A stretch of DNA of 64,000 nt, taken from contig JABTUW010000008.1 of the NCBI GenBank assembly GCA_015075185.1, positions 186,001 to 250,000 of the forward strand, given 5' to 3'. This document shows, piece by piece, positions 6,563-16,500 of the stretch. The stretch comes from Anaerolineales bacterium (GTDB lineage Bacteria; Chloroflexota; Anaerolineae; 4572-78; J111). Both the position numbers and the translations under genes were made by a program. The notes beneath the pieces were generated by a model, which saw only the letters and a program-made list of their open reading frames with translations, was not told the DNA's origin and ran no database searches. Position 1 is the first letter of the stretch. The number at the start of each line of letters is the position of its first letter.

Positions 6563-9277
6563 ATGGCAAAAGAATTACCAATTGACCCGTCTGACATGGC
6601 TAAAGCCTATGACCCCAAGCTGTTCGAGGAGTCGATCTACGATTGGTGGGAAAGCAAGGGTTACTTTAAACCGGAATTTGCCGGCCCCGCTGCCGAACCT
6701 TTTGTCATTTCGATGCCGCCGCCTAACGTGACCGGCGCGCTGCACCTGGGCCATGCCATAACCGCCTCCATCGAGGATTTATTGATCCGTTACCAGCGCA
6801 TGCAGGGCAAGGCCGCGCTGTGGGTGCCCGGCACCGACCACGCCGGCATCGCCACCCAACTGCAAGTGGAACGCGCCCTGCGCGCCCAAGGCACCAGCCG
6901 CGAAGAAATTGGCCGCGAGAAGTTTCTGGAGCGGACCTGGGCCTGGAAAGAGCAGTACAGTGGCACCATCCAGCAGCAGCATCGCCGCCTGGGCGCGTCG
7001 TGCGACTGGGACCGGGAAAGATTTACGATGGACGAAGGTCTTTCACGGGCGGTACGTGAGGCTTTTGTGACCCTGTACGAGCGTGGCCTCATCTATCGCG
7101 GCGAGTACCTCATCAACTGGTCGCCCGGCCTGCAAACGGCCGTCAGCGACCTGGAGGTGGAATACGCCGAGGAAGAGGGCAAGCTTTACTACTTCAAATA
7201 CGTGCTGGGCGATGATTTCTCCTCCCCTTCTGAGGGGGAGGCCGGGAAGGGGTCGGATGAATATATTGCCGTGGCCACGACTCGCCCCGAAACCATCCTG
7301 GGCGATACGGCGGTGGCCGTCCACCCGGATGACGAACGCTACCAGCGTTTTATTGGCCGCAGCGCCATTGTGCCGATGTTGAATCGGCCCATCCCGGTCA
7401 TTGCCGACCCCTACGTGGACCGTGAGTTTGGCACCGGGGCGCTCAAAATAACGCCGGGCCATGATCCCAACGACTTTGAGATTGGCCGTAAGCACAACTT
7501 ACCCATCATCAACGTGATGAACAAAGACGCCACGCTGAACGCCAACGCCGGCCCCTACGCCGGTCTGGACCGCTTTGAGGCCCGCCAAAAATTGTGGGCG
7601 GATATGGAAGCGGCGGGCTTGACTCTCGACGTTAAACCGCACCGGCTGCAAGTGCCGCGTTCCCAGCGCGGCGGAGAGGTGGTCGAGCCGCTGGTTTCGA
7701 CCCAGTGGTTTGTCAAAATGCGTCCCCTGGCCGATAAAGGTCTGATGGCGGTGGCTAACGGCGACGTGAAGATCATTCCTGAGCGGTTCACCAAAATCTA
7801 CAACAATTGGCTGGAAAATATCCGCGATTGGTGCATCAGCCGCCAGCTCTGGTGGGGCCATCGCATCCCGGTCTGGTACTGCCCTGACTGCGGCGAGATG
7901 ATTGTGGCCCGCGAAGACCCAAGCGAATGCCCTCGCTGCGGCAGCAAAAACATTGAGCAAGACCCCGACGTGCTGGATACCTGGTTCAGTTCCGGGCTGT
8001 GGCCCTTCTCTACCCTTGGCTGGCCTGAAGACACGCCTGATCTGCGCCGTTACTATCCCACCTCGGTCATGGAGACCGGCTACGATATCCTCTTCTTCTG
8101 GGTGGCGCGGATGATCATGAGCGGCCTGGAATACACCGAACAGGTCCCTTTCCACACCGTTTACCTGCATGGCCTCATTCGCGACGAGCATGGCCGCAAG
8201 ATGAGCAAAACCTCCGGCAATGTCATTGACCCGCTGGAAGTGATGGACGAGTACGGCACCGACGCCTTTCGCTTTAGTCTGCTCACCGGCTCTGCGCCTG
8301 GAAATGATATGAACCTGTCCATGGAGCGGATCGCCTCCAACCGCAATTTCTGTAACAAGATCTGGAATGCGACCCGCTTTGTAGTCAGCAATACCGGCAC
8401 GGCCTTTCAATCGGGGGCGGGCACCTGGAATCTGTCCGGGCTGTCCCTGCCGGACCGTTGGATTTTGAGCCGGCACAACCGGCTGATTGCCGACGTAACC
8501 CGCCTGATCAACGAGTACAACTTCGGTGAGGCCGGCCGGCAACTGTACGATTTCTTCTGGAGCGAGTTTGCCGATTGGTACATTGAAATCGCCAAGATTC
8601 GGCTCTACGGGGCCGACCCGCGCGCCCAGGCTACCGCCCGCCGGGTCCTGGTTTATGTGCTGGAACACGTCTTGCGGCTGCTCCACCCCTTCATCCCCTT
8701 TGTCACCGAAGCCGCCTGGCAGCACCTGCCCCACGAGGGCGAGAGCCTGATGGTGACCAACTGGCCCCATCCCAGCCATACCGGCATTGACGAAGAGGCG
8801 GAAGCGCAGATGACGCTCTTGATCGAGATTATCCGGGCTATCCGTAACATTCGCTCCGAATACAACGTGGAACCGGGCAAAAAGATTTCGGCCCATATCG
8901 CCGCCGGGGCTAACGCCGATTTGCTGGCCAAGCACCAGGAGATTCTGGTGGCCCTGGCCCGTCTGGAGAAGGACGAACTGCATATCGTCCCAAACCTGGC
9001 CAGGAAGCCGGATCAGTCCGTGGCTCACGTTGTCAGCGGAGGAATTGAAGTTTATCTGCCTTTGGCTGGGATGATTGATCTCGATGCGGAACGGGATCGC
9101 TGGCACAAAGAAGTCGCCCAGCTTGAAAAACGGATTGCCGCCAGCAGGGTTAGACTCAGTAATCCCAACTTTATCGAAAAAGCCCCGGCGGCGGTGGTCG
9201 AAAAAGAGCGTGAACAACTGGCCGACCTTGAACTCCAGGCGGCCAAAATTTGGGAGCGTCTAAAGGAGTTAGGCTAA
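6563..9277 (+). CDS. valS: Valyl-tRNA synthetase
   Basis: 904 aa class I aminoacyl-tRNA synthetase. HLGH (the HIGH motif) is at residues 61-64 after PPPNVTGALHLG, and KMSKT is near 545. The editing domain contains ATTRPETILGDTAVAVHPDD, and a CPDC...CPRC zinc knuckle lies near 440-460. The C-terminal ~70 residues form the coiled-coil arm (DAERDRWHKEVAQLEKRI). The ATG at 6563 has AGGAG at the right distance; an earlier in-frame ATG at 6524 lies in repeat sequence and is less likely. The editing domain carries an extra hydrophilic loop (about residues 219-233, SSPSEGEAGKGSDE) whose DNA looks like an inserted palindromic repeat. Regulation is by the T-box leader. Confidence 0.97.
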   Translation: MAKELPIDPSDMAKAYDPKLFEESIYDWWESKGYFKPEFAGPAAEPFVISMPPPNVTGALHLGHAITASIEDLLIRYQRMQGKAALWVPGTDHAGIATQLQVERALRAQGTSREEIGREKFLERTWAWKEQYSGTIQQQHRRLGASCDWDRERFTMDEGLSRAVREAFVTLYERGLIYRGEYLINWSPGLQTAVSDLEVEYAEEEGKLYYFKYVLGDDFSSPSEGEAGKGSDEYIAVATTRPETILGDTAVAVHPDDERYQRFIGRSAIVPMLNRPIPVIADPYVDREFGTGALKITPGHDPNDFEIGRKHNLPIINVMNKDATLNANAGPYAGLDRFEARQKLWADMEAAGLTLDVKPHRLQVPRSQRGGEVVEPLVSTQWFVKMRPLADKGLMAVANGDVKIIPERFTKIYNNWLENIRDWCISRQLWWGHRIPVWYCPDCGEMIVAREDPSECPRCGSKNIEQDPDVLDTWFSSGLWPFSTLGWPEDTPDLRRYYPTSVMETGYDILFFWVARMIMSGLEYTEQVPFHTVYLHGLIRDEHGRKMSKTSGNVIDPLEVMDEYGTDAFRFSLLTGSAPGNDMNLSMERIASNRNFCNKIWNATRFVVSNTGTAFQSGAGTWNLSGLSLPDRWILSRHNRLIADVTRLINEYNFGEAGRQLYDFFWSEFADWYIEIAKIRLYGADPRAQATARRVLVYVLEHVLRLLHPFIPFVTEAAWQHLPHEGESLMVTNWPHPSHTGIDEEAEAQMTLLIEIIRAIRNIRSEYNVEPGKKISAHIAAGANADLLAKHQEILVALARLEKDELHIVPNLARKPDQSVAHVVSGGIEVYLPLAGMIDLDAERDRWHKEVAQLEKRIAASRVRLSNPNFIEKAPAAVVEKEREQLADLELQAAKIWERLKELG

Positions 9278-9303
9278 CCTTTCCTTAAGCTATGAGCCTC
9301 TAA

Positions 9304-9867
9304 GTGGACTATTCAACCCTGGACGATACTGAGCTGATTGCAGCCGTCGCATGTGCCCAGCCGGATGCGCTGAGCGAATTGTACGACCGCTATCACCGCC
9401 TGGTCTTCAGCCTGGCGTTGAATACGGTGCTGGATCACGCTACAGCCGAGGAAATAACCCTGGATGTTTTTACCCGCATCTGGGAAAAGGCCGCAACTTA
9501 CCGGGCTGACCGGGCTAAATTTACCACCTGGCTGCTCAGTCTGGCTCGCCATCGCGCCATTGATGCGCTGCGCCATCAGCAGGCTCGCCCGGACCGAGAA
9601 GGTTTGAGTTGGGCCGATGTCGCAGCCCCAGCCGACCCCACGTTCAACAGCCCGGAAGATGTGGTGGAAATTAGGCTGCAACGAGACCGCGTCCGCGCCG
9701 CGATTGCCCAACTCCCCGCCGAGCAAAAACAGGCCCTGGCCCTGGCCTACTTCAGAGGTTACAGCCACAGCCAGATTGCCGAAATATTGCAGCAGCCGCT
9801 GGGCACGGTTAAAACTCGCGTGCGCTCAGCCATGCAGAAATTACGCCAGTTATTACAAGATGAATAG
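9304..9867 (+). CDS. ECF-type RNA polymerase sigma factor
   Basis: 187 aa with sigma-70 region 2 (LSELYDRYHRLVFSLAL...AEEITLDVFTRIW, RADRAKFTTWLLSLARHRAIDALR) and region 4 (AAIAQLPAEQKQALALAYF, HSQIAEILQQPLGTVKTRV). The start is a GTG at 9304, 26 bases after valS, with a weak ribosome site. The gene after it encodes a zinc-containing anti-sigma factor, so the pair is a cell-surface sensing unit. Its regulon may include the cytochrome cluster downstream; that is inference from position only. Confidence 0.93.
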   Translation: MDYSTLDDTELIAAVACAQPDALSELYDRYHRLVFSLALNTVLDHATAEEITLDVFTRIWEKAATYRADRAKFTTWLLSLARHRAIDALRHQQARPDREGLSWADVAAPADPTFNSPEDVVEIRLQRDRVRAAIAQLPAEQKQALALAYFRGYSHSQIAEILQQPLGTVKTRVRSAMQKLRQLLQDE

Positions 9868-9940
9868 CTTGCGGTTGAATAAATCCAAAATTTGTTGGGT
9901 TGCGTATGAATCTATAAGGGATTCAATCAGGTAAGTAAGT

Positions 9941-10669
9941 ATGTCTGCTGATCCACACGTTCTCGAATTACTGCCGGCTTATGCCCTGGGCAGCCTGGAT
10001 GAAGAAGAACGCCGGCTGGTGGTTGATCACCTGTCAGGTTGTTCTACTTGCACGGCTGAGTTGAACGCGTATCAGGTTCTGACCGCTCAACTTGCTCTGG
10101 CTGCGCCTGAGGCCCGGCCTTCACCGGATTTGAAGCGCCGCTTGCTGGCCCGTCTTCCGGCATCACCGCCAGCGTCTTCAAAACAAACACGGTTTTCCTG
10201 GTGGCGATACCTGCCCAATTTCAGCCAAAAACCTGCACTCGCCTGGGGGATAGCCAGTTTCCTCTTAATCCTGATATTGCTTGCCAGCAACTTATTCGTA
10301 TGGCAGCGAGTCACCCGGCTTGAGGCTCTCCGGTCAGGCGGGATGCGAGCTATCCCTCTGAGTAACACCGGCCTGGTGCCGGGTGCGGCTGGTTTTGTGA
10401 TTATTGGGGCAGATGGTCAGAATGGCGCTTTTATCGTTGATGCGCTGCCAACGCTTGAACCGGACCGGCAATACCAATTGTGGCTGATTCAGAATGAACA
10501 AAGAACCAGCGGCGCTGTCTTCTCGGTTGACGAGTACGGCTACGGTGGAGGCCGGATTAGAGCGCCCCAAAACCTCTTTGAATACTCCGGCTGTGACATC
10601 AGCATTGAACCGGCCGGCGGCAGCCCTGCCCTGACGGGTGAGCGGGTGCTGGGCGGCCCGCTCAAATAA
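9941..10669 (+). CDS. Anti-sigma-K (RskA-type) membrane anti-sigma factor
   Basis: 242 aa. The N-terminal anti-sigma domain has the zinc motif H-x3-C-x2-C (DHLSGCSTC, residues ~30-38). A membrane helix (WGIASFLLILILLASNLFVW, around residues 103-122) follows, and the C-terminal extracytoplasmic domain resembles RskA (ADGQNGAFIVDALPTL, QYQLWLI). It would hold the upstream ECF sigma factor until regulated proteolysis releases it. There are 73 bases between the two genes. Confidence 0.88.
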   Translation: MSADPHVLELLPAYALGSLDEEERRLVVDHLSGCSTCTAELNAYQVLTAQLALAAPEARPSPDLKRRLLARLPASPPASSKQTRFSWWRYLPNFSQKPALAWGIASFLLILILLASNLFVWQRVTRLEALRSGGMRAIPLSNTGLVPGAAGFVIIGADGQNGAFIVDALPTLEPDRQYQLWLIQNEQRTSGAVFSVDEYGYGGGRIRAPQNLFEYSGCDISIEPAGGSPALTGERVLGGPLK

Positions 10670-10737
10670 TTCCCGGACAAATTCCCAACTTATCGTTAAA
10701 AATCCAATCCAAAACCGTTTGGGCTACGTATCTATTT

Positions 10738-10765
10738 TTGACAGGCGGGCGGCAGTCAATATAAT
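10738..10765 (+). promoter_or_regulatory. Sigma-70 promoter before the cytochrome cluster
   Basis: TTGACA at 10738-10743 and TATAAT at 10760-10765 with a 16-base spacer; both boxes are perfect. It precedes the cytochrome c gene by ~180 bases. Confidence 0.8.
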
Positions 10766-10943
10766 CCGCGCTAATAATTATGGACTATAGTCCACTTAAT
10801 GAGGGTGTAGCCCAGGACTTATTAGTTGTAGTGTGGGGGCAAAATCTTGGTCAAAGGGGGTGGGGCTAAAGAAAAGTTCTGCTGGTAGTAAGCTTATTTT
10901 TGCTTCTAACCATTACCCAAAAAGAGGAGAGAAATTAAACAGC

Positions 10944-11711
10944 ATGCGTAAATTATTTGTCTTAATTCCGGCTATCTTAATTTTTCTTGGGCTGACGGCT
11001 TCAGTGGCCTTTGCCCAAGACCCGGACGCTGGCAAAACAGCCTGGGAAGAGCAGGTTTGGCAGTGCTCGCGTTGTCATGGGGCGCAGGGCGAGGGAGTGT
11101 TTGCCCGCCCGCTGTCGAACAGCACTCTGACCGAAGATGAATGGATTGATCAGGTCCGCAATCCCCGCCGCTTTATGCCCCACTTCTCCGAAGCGCAGGT
11201 GTCGGATCAGCAAATCCGGGACATGCACGCCTACATTACCGCCCTCCCCGATCCAACCGGCGATTTTCAGCGTAAAGATCCTGGCATTGCTGCTACTCAC
11301 CCCGGCCAGGAACTCATGGTCCAAAAGAACTGTGTCGCCTGCCATGAGGACGTAGTCTCGACCGGCCAGGGGCGGATTGTTGAGGGATTTGTACAGCGCG
11401 GCGTCACCCCCACCACCGAGGTCGTCCTCAAGCAACTGCGTACCCCCTTTGAGCGAATGCCTGCTTTCAGCGAATCCCAGGTGAGCAATGACGAAGCCGC
11501 TCAAATTGCCGATTATCTGACCAGCCTCGTTTCCAATCAAAGCGCTGAGGCGCCGGCGGCAGCGACCACGCCAGCACCGGCTAATCTGCCCGCAACCGGC
11601 GGCGAAGCTTCTAGCAACAATTTACCTCTCATTTTACTACTGGTTGGTGGGGGGCTGGCCCTGGCCGGACTCACCCTGCGCCGGCGAATAATTGGGAAAA
11701 AACCATCCTAA
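10944..11711 (+). CDS. Di-haem cytochrome c with C-terminal LPXTG-like anchor
   Basis: 255 aa from the ATG at 10944, preceded by AGAGGAGAG. A Sec signal peptide (MRKLFVLIPAIL...VAFA) leads into two cytochrome c domains with CSRCH (near residue 42) and CVACH (near residue 131). The C-terminus reads LPATG, a hydrophobic helix (LPLILLLVGGGLALAGLTL) and RRR, the layout of a sortase-anchored or LPXTG-like surface protein. A di-haem electron carrier tethered at the outer face of the membrane or wall is the likely role. No sortase gene is in this window. It begins a small redox cluster with the next two genes. Confidence 0.88.
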   Translation: MRKLFVLIPAILIFLGLTASVAFAQDPDAGKTAWEEQVWQCSRCHGAQGEGVFARPLSNSTLTEDEWIDQVRNPRRFMPHFSEAQVSDQQIRDMHAYITALPDPTGDFQRKDPGIAATHPGQELMVQKNCVACHEDVVSTGQGRIVEGFVQRGVTPTTEVVLKQLRTPFERMPAFSESQVSNDEAAQIADYLTSLVSNQSAEAPAAATTPAPANLPATGGEASSNNLPLILLLVGGGLALAGLTLRRRIIGKKPS

Positions 11712-11755
11712 ACCACCTCAGACCGCATGATTTTTGATAGCTCAATCCGGTAATG

Positions 11756-11812
11756 GGTTGGAAGGCTGGAAGGTTGAATACTGCGGCAGCCGGCCTTCCA
11801 ACCTTCCTTCCA
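11756..11812. repeat. GGTTGGAAGG/CCTTCCAACC inverted repeat
   Basis: A GGTTGGAAGGCTGGAAGG arm is followed by CCTTCCAACCTTCCTTCC, giving an imperfect hairpin after the cytochrome gene. The same word family occurs inside coding sequence at 15575-15610 and 22370-22400. Confidence 0.55.
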
Positions 11813-11875
11813 GATCGTTACCGATTTTGAAAATCAAAATTCAACAAGGTCTTTAAGTTACTAACCCCTACCTTT

Positions 11876-12316
11876 ATGGAATCTATCACCGGTCTATTTG
11901 ACACAATCTTCAACGTGCATCCCTGGCACGTGCCTTTAGTCCATTTTCCCATTGCGCTTACCGGGGCCAGCCTGCTTTTTCTGCTGCTGGCTCTCTGGCA
12001 GCGCAATGAGTCGCTGGAAAGAGCCGCTTTCTATAGTCTTACCCTGGCTGCGATCAGTACGGTTGTGGCCGGGCTGACCGGCTATCGTGACTACGTGGTC
12101 CGCTTTGAAGGCGATGCCCCATACGTTAACGCCAAAATATTTCTGGCCATTTCCCTGTTTGTCCTGACCACCGCCACCGCTGTAGTCCGCTGGCGTCAAG
12201 CCGAAGTGCTCTGGAACCCAGCGACGGTCGTATTGTACGTCTTGGCGTTCGCCGGCAGTTTTATTCTGGCGGCAATTTTGGGCTTTTTAGGGGGAGTCAT
12301 TCTATATGGCTTTTAG
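11876..12316 (+). CDS. DUF2231-type four-helix membrane protein
   Basis: 146 aa with about four transmembrane helices. The opening HPWHVPLVHFPIALTGAS is typical of DUF2231 membrane proteins (HP-x-H...HFP), often encoded near cytochromes. Conserved His residues in the first helix could bind a cofactor. It lies between two c-type cytochrome genes, so a role in the same electron-transfer unit is plausible but not shown. Confidence 0.8.
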   Translation: MESITGLFDTIFNVHPWHVPLVHFPIALTGASLLFLLLALWQRNESLERAAFYSLTLAAISTVVAGLTGYRDYVVRFEGDAPYVNAKIFLAISLFVLTTATAVVRWRQAEVLWNPATVVLYVLAFAGSFILAAILGFLGGVILYGF

Positions 12317-12376
12317 GTTTTTTCTCTGGCCTGGAAAGCCGCTGTACTGCCACAATTTTGAGTTCAGGAGCAACGC

Positions 12377-13132
12377 GTGAGCCGTAATTTACCGTGGAGA
12401 ACGGGAGCTTCCCCCCCCCAGCGCCGGGATATTGTCTGGCCCTCTTTTGGGCAGTGGGTGAGGCAAATCGTGATTATTGGGGTGGTAGCCGGCCTGTGGG
12501 GCGCTCTATTTGCCGGCTTTTTGCGCCTCACGGGCGGGCCGGGGGCAGCAGATGTTGAAACAAATATACCGGCAGAGGTGGCTGCTGTGCCTCCAACGCC
12601 GACTCCCACTGAGGCTCCTCGGGCCACCGCCAGCCCAACACCAACAGTTACCGCTAACCTAACGCCGACTGTCCAGGCGACAGCTACCGCAATAATGCCG
12701 ACGACCCAGGCCGCTCCCGTAACGCCAACGAGTGAACCTTCACCCACGTCTACCCACACGCCACCGCCGCCCTCACCCACAGCTTCCGCTTCTGATGCGC
12801 CCACGGAAGAACCTCTGGCAGCAAGCGTTGATCTGGCAGAGGTCAGTTTTGAAAATGATGTACTGCCCATTTTCGAGCGGCGTTGTATCAAGTGCCACGG
12901 GGGGATAACCGATGGCGAAGAGAGAGTTGAAGAGGGTTTAAGATTAACCAGCTATGAGGAGGCCTTGGCGGGTTCCATGAACGGCCCGGTCATCGAGCCG
13001 GGCGATGTGGAAAATAGCTACCTAATCGAACTCATTGTCGAAGGCAAAATGCCAAAAAAAGAACCTCGTCTGCTGCCTGCCCAAATTCGCGCGATTACCG
13101 CCTGGGTCGAGGCCGGCGCGCCGGATAACTAA
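12377..13132 (+). CDS. Membrane-anchored c-type cytochrome domain protein
   Basis: 251 aa from GTG 12377 with AGGAG just upstream. One N-terminal membrane helix (QIVIIGVVAGLWGALFAGFL) is followed by a ~100-residue Thr/Pro-rich stalk and a C-terminal domain with a single haem site CIKCH near residue 173. The domain begins FENDVLPIFERRC and includes GPVIEPGDVENSYL and KMPKK, as in the planctomycete-type cytochrome c domain (PSCyt/DUF1549-associated class). Its stop overlaps by 4 bases the end of the convergent pentapeptide gene. Confidence 0.85.
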   Translation: MSRNLPWRTGASPPQRRDIVWPSFGQWVRQIVIIGVVAGLWGALFAGFLRLTGGPGAADVETNIPAEVAAVPPTPTPTEAPRATASPTPTVTANLTPTVQATATAIMPTTQAAPVTPTSEPSPTSTHTPPPPSPTASASDAPTEEPLAASVDLAEVSFENDVLPIFERRCIKCHGGITDGEERVEEGLRLTSYEEALAGSMNGPVIEPGDVENSYLIELIVEGKMPKKEPRLLPAQIRAITAWVEAGAPDN

Positions 13133-13578
13133 AGTTGGATCGTTCCATCCGGCATAGTCGCGCCACGCAGGTTGGCCCCGCGAATATCGGCGCCACGCAG
13201 GTTGGCCTTGACCAGGTTGGCATAGCCCAGGTCGGCGTCACGCAGGTCGGCTTCAATTAAAGCGGCGTGGCCTAAATTGGCCTCGCTGAGGATGGCTCCC
13301 CGCAAATTAGCGCCGCGCAGGTTAGCAAAAATCAGGTTAGCCCGGTGCAGATTAGCGCCGCTCAGGTTGGCCTGGCGCAGGTCCGATTCACCCAGGTCGG
13401 CTTCCCCTAAATTAGCCTTGCTCAGGTTGATCTCGCTGAGGGTCGCCTCGCTCAGATCGGCTCCATATAAATCGGTCTCGCTGAGATTGACGCCGCGCAG
13501 GTTAGCGCCGCGCAGGTTCGGCATTTCGCCCTGACTGCGGGCTGTTTGAATGATTTGAATGGCCTCTTCGCGTTCCAT
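13129..13578 (-). CDS. Pentapeptide-repeat protein
   Basis: 149 aa, of which residues ~20-140 are uninterrupted A(D/N)LxX pentapeptides (ANLRG, ADLSE, ANLGE and similar) predicting a right-handed beta-helix. A short helical N-terminus (EREEAIQIIQTARS) precedes it. Family members range from DNA-mimicking gyrase protectors to structural proteins; nothing here picks one. It starts 7 bases after the stop of the upstream membrane protein gene and may share its transcript. Confidence 0.9.
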   Translation of the reverse strand: MEREEAIQIIQTARSQGEMPNLRGANLRGVNLSETDLYGADLSEATLSEINLSKANLGEADLGESDLRQANLSGANLHRANLIFANLRGANLRGAILSEANLGHAALIEADLRDADLGYANLVKANLRGADIRGANLRGATMPDGTIQL

Positions 13579-13585
13579 TTTGCGC

Positions 13586-16500
13586 TCACTTGCCGGCTCC
13601 CGCGAAGGCAGGAGGCTCGAACCGCATCACCCGGTTGTTGTCGGCGTCGGCGACCAGCAGATTGCCCTGGCGGTCAAATGCCAGGCCGTTCGGCAGGGCA
13701 AACGAGGCCGGGTCCTGGCCATATTGGCCCCAGGTGCCTAACACCTGCCCTGCTTTGTCGTAGACGATGATCCGAAAACCTTCGGGGTCGCTGACAAAAA
13801 CGCGGCCCTCGGCATCAACGGCCAGCGAGGGCTTGTTGATGACGCTCTCGCTCTCCCAGCCGGCCACATCCCACTGGACCACCGGATTGAACTGGGTATC
13901 AAATTTTTGCACGCGGTGGTTCCAGGTATCGGCCACGTAAATGTTGCCGTCGCGGTCAATATCAATCCCCACCGGCTCCTCAAACGCGCCGGGGATAACG
14001 CCGCCGCCGCCCCAGGCCTGCAAAAATTCCCCCGTAGCCGAAAATTTTTCGACCCGCTTATTGCCGGTATCGGTCACATAGACATTGCCCTGGGCGTCAA
14101 CGGCCACGTCGCGCGGCCCCCAGAATTTGCCGGATTCTGCCTGGGGGTCGCCTTGCTGCACGTTGGCAAAGCCGCCAAATTCTCCCTGGAATTTGCCAAT
14201 CGAACTAAAGATCTGAACCCGGTGATTCCAGGTATCGGCCACGTAAACCGTGCCGTTGGGGGCCACGGCCAGTCCCCAGGGTTCGTTGAACTGGCCCTGG
14301 CCGGTTCCCTGGCTGCCCCACGACAGGACAAAGTCGCCGTCACTGCTAAAGGCTTGAATGCGATGGTTGCCGGTATCGGCGACATAGATCGAGCCATCCG
14401 GGCCAACGGCCACATTGCGCGGGGTGACAAACTGGCCGTCGCCCGTGCCATTGCTGCCCCACATTTTGACCGCCTGCAGTTCAAGGCGCTTACCCTCGTA
14501 GGGATCCATCGTGGCAGCCTGGGTTAGTTGGACCGGGCCGCTCTGGTAATCCCAAACCTCGTTCAGCACGTCTTTGCGGATATACACATAGAAACGATGG
14601 AGGTAAGGCCACTCGTTGAGCTGGTAATCCTGGTAATGGCGGTAGAAGAGAATATTCCACAGATTTTTCCAGTTGGCCCGCACCGTCTCCCGGCGAGCCT
14701 GTTGGGCTTCGGCGGTATCGACCTGCGGGTTTTCGGGCGGAAGGCCGCTGACGTAAGTTTGCCATAAGCGGGCCGGAGTTTGATTTTTGTAATCTTCCAT
14801 GGGCCACCAGACCAGACGGTAGCTGAACCGGGTGTACTTGTCGCCCAAAAAAGGCTTGACCTTGGTCTCGTTGGCCGAGCCGACAATGACTATCGGCGCG
14901 TCCAGGTTCTCGCGGTTGGGATTCTCGCCGTAGTAGGCCCGGTTGGGATACTCGCGCAAGTACCATTCCAGCGGCCAGGTCGAGTCGTTGTCGTAAGCAA
15001 CCTTAATCATCTTATCGCCGACCGTCCGCCGGGAAATCTCGTCAATTTGATTGAGCACCAGTTTGACATCCGGCCCGCCGTGAGCGTAAACCAGGACTTC
15101 GTTAACGTAGTCATAATTGATGAAGGACAGCATCCAGGAGAAGCGAATAGTCAACAGGGTCAGCATAAACAAGAGGGTGACAAAGGCCGTCCGCACTGCC
15201 AGGCTGCGGCCCATTTGCCGGCCATACCGCCAGACCACCCCGCCCAGAACGACCAGAATGGCGATTCCGGCGATAAATTGCATAGTTTCATTGATGGATT
15301 GCAGCGATTGGCTCTGAAACGGTTCCGCGGTGAAAATAGCGACGACCGCCGGGATGACCAGTAGCAGCGCTCCGGCCAAAATGAGTCCGCCTCTTTGCCG
15401 GGCAGCCGTCCAGTTGAAGTGGCCCAGCGCAGTTTGCAAGACGTGGGCGGTCAAAAAGATGAGCGGCAGAGTCATGTGGACGGTCAGCCAGGGCATTTTT
15501 TCGCCGGCCCAACTGTAAATGGCAAAAGCCAGCAGGCCCCAGTAGATGGTAAAAACGGCAAAAGTGCCACCGTCGGAGGGGTGGAGGGTTGGAGGGTTGG
15601 AAGGTTGATTATCTGGTGTTGAAGTGGTATCCGACCCTTGGGCGAGGTCGGTATCAGCGTAGGCGGGTAAGGCTTTGCGGCGGAGGAGGTAAACCAGCCC
15701 GCCGCCGATGCCGACAAAGAACGGCAGAAACTCGTACATCGGCACCAGGAAGAGGTAATAATACCAGGGCTGGCCGCCGCGCTGCACGTCATGCTGGCTC
15801 AGCCAGTAAACCACCGCTCCGATGCTGCCGGTGTACAGGCCGCGAATGTTCGAGAAAAAGGTAGTGTGGAGCAGGGCAAAGATGATCACTGCCACCAGCG
15901 CGGCTTTGCCCAGCGTGCCGAAGCGAGTGCGCAGGCTGAGCAGCGCCTGGGTCACCGGCTTGTTGGTGCGATCCACCCCCAACTGGACCAGCGCGGCCGC
16001 GCCGAGCATTTCTAAAATGAGGATGACCAGGTCAACAATCTCCCAGGGTTTCAGACTACTGTCCCCCTCGGTCTGGCCTGCCGTTAACACTTCAGCCTGG
16101 CTGACGAGGTAGGCGTCAACGACAACCCCGATCACCATCAGCCCGAGCAGGCCGTAAGTCATCAGGCGGCGGTTGCTGGCCGACAGATTTTCCCACATGT
16201 AGACCAGCAGGATAAAGGTCACGCCGATAAAGCCATGAATATAGGCCGCCTCCATCGTCGAGAGCATCAGCGACACCGCCGCCGCGCCGATGTAGAGCCA
16301 GCGGTTGGCCCGCGTGCGCATGTACTGGAAAAAAGAGAGGAACATCAGCAGGGTGAAGAAGTCCAAAAAGGTATCGTGGCGGATGTAGCGGCTGTAATAC
16401 ATCAGGCCGGGCGAAATGAGAATCATGAACGAGGCGGCCAGTGCGCCGAATCGCCCCAGCCAGGGCCGGAACCAGTAGGGCAGGATGACCATGGCCACTC

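Noticed and set aside
7499..9217. Minus-strand open frame of 572 codons across valS
   Set aside because: It is the antisense shadow of the G+C-rich valS gene; the translated sequence is low-sense and no ribosome site is seen.
12377..13132. LexA-like or other operator near the cytochrome genes
   Set aside because: No palindrome matching a known operator was found; only the sigma-70 promoter at 10738 is convincing.
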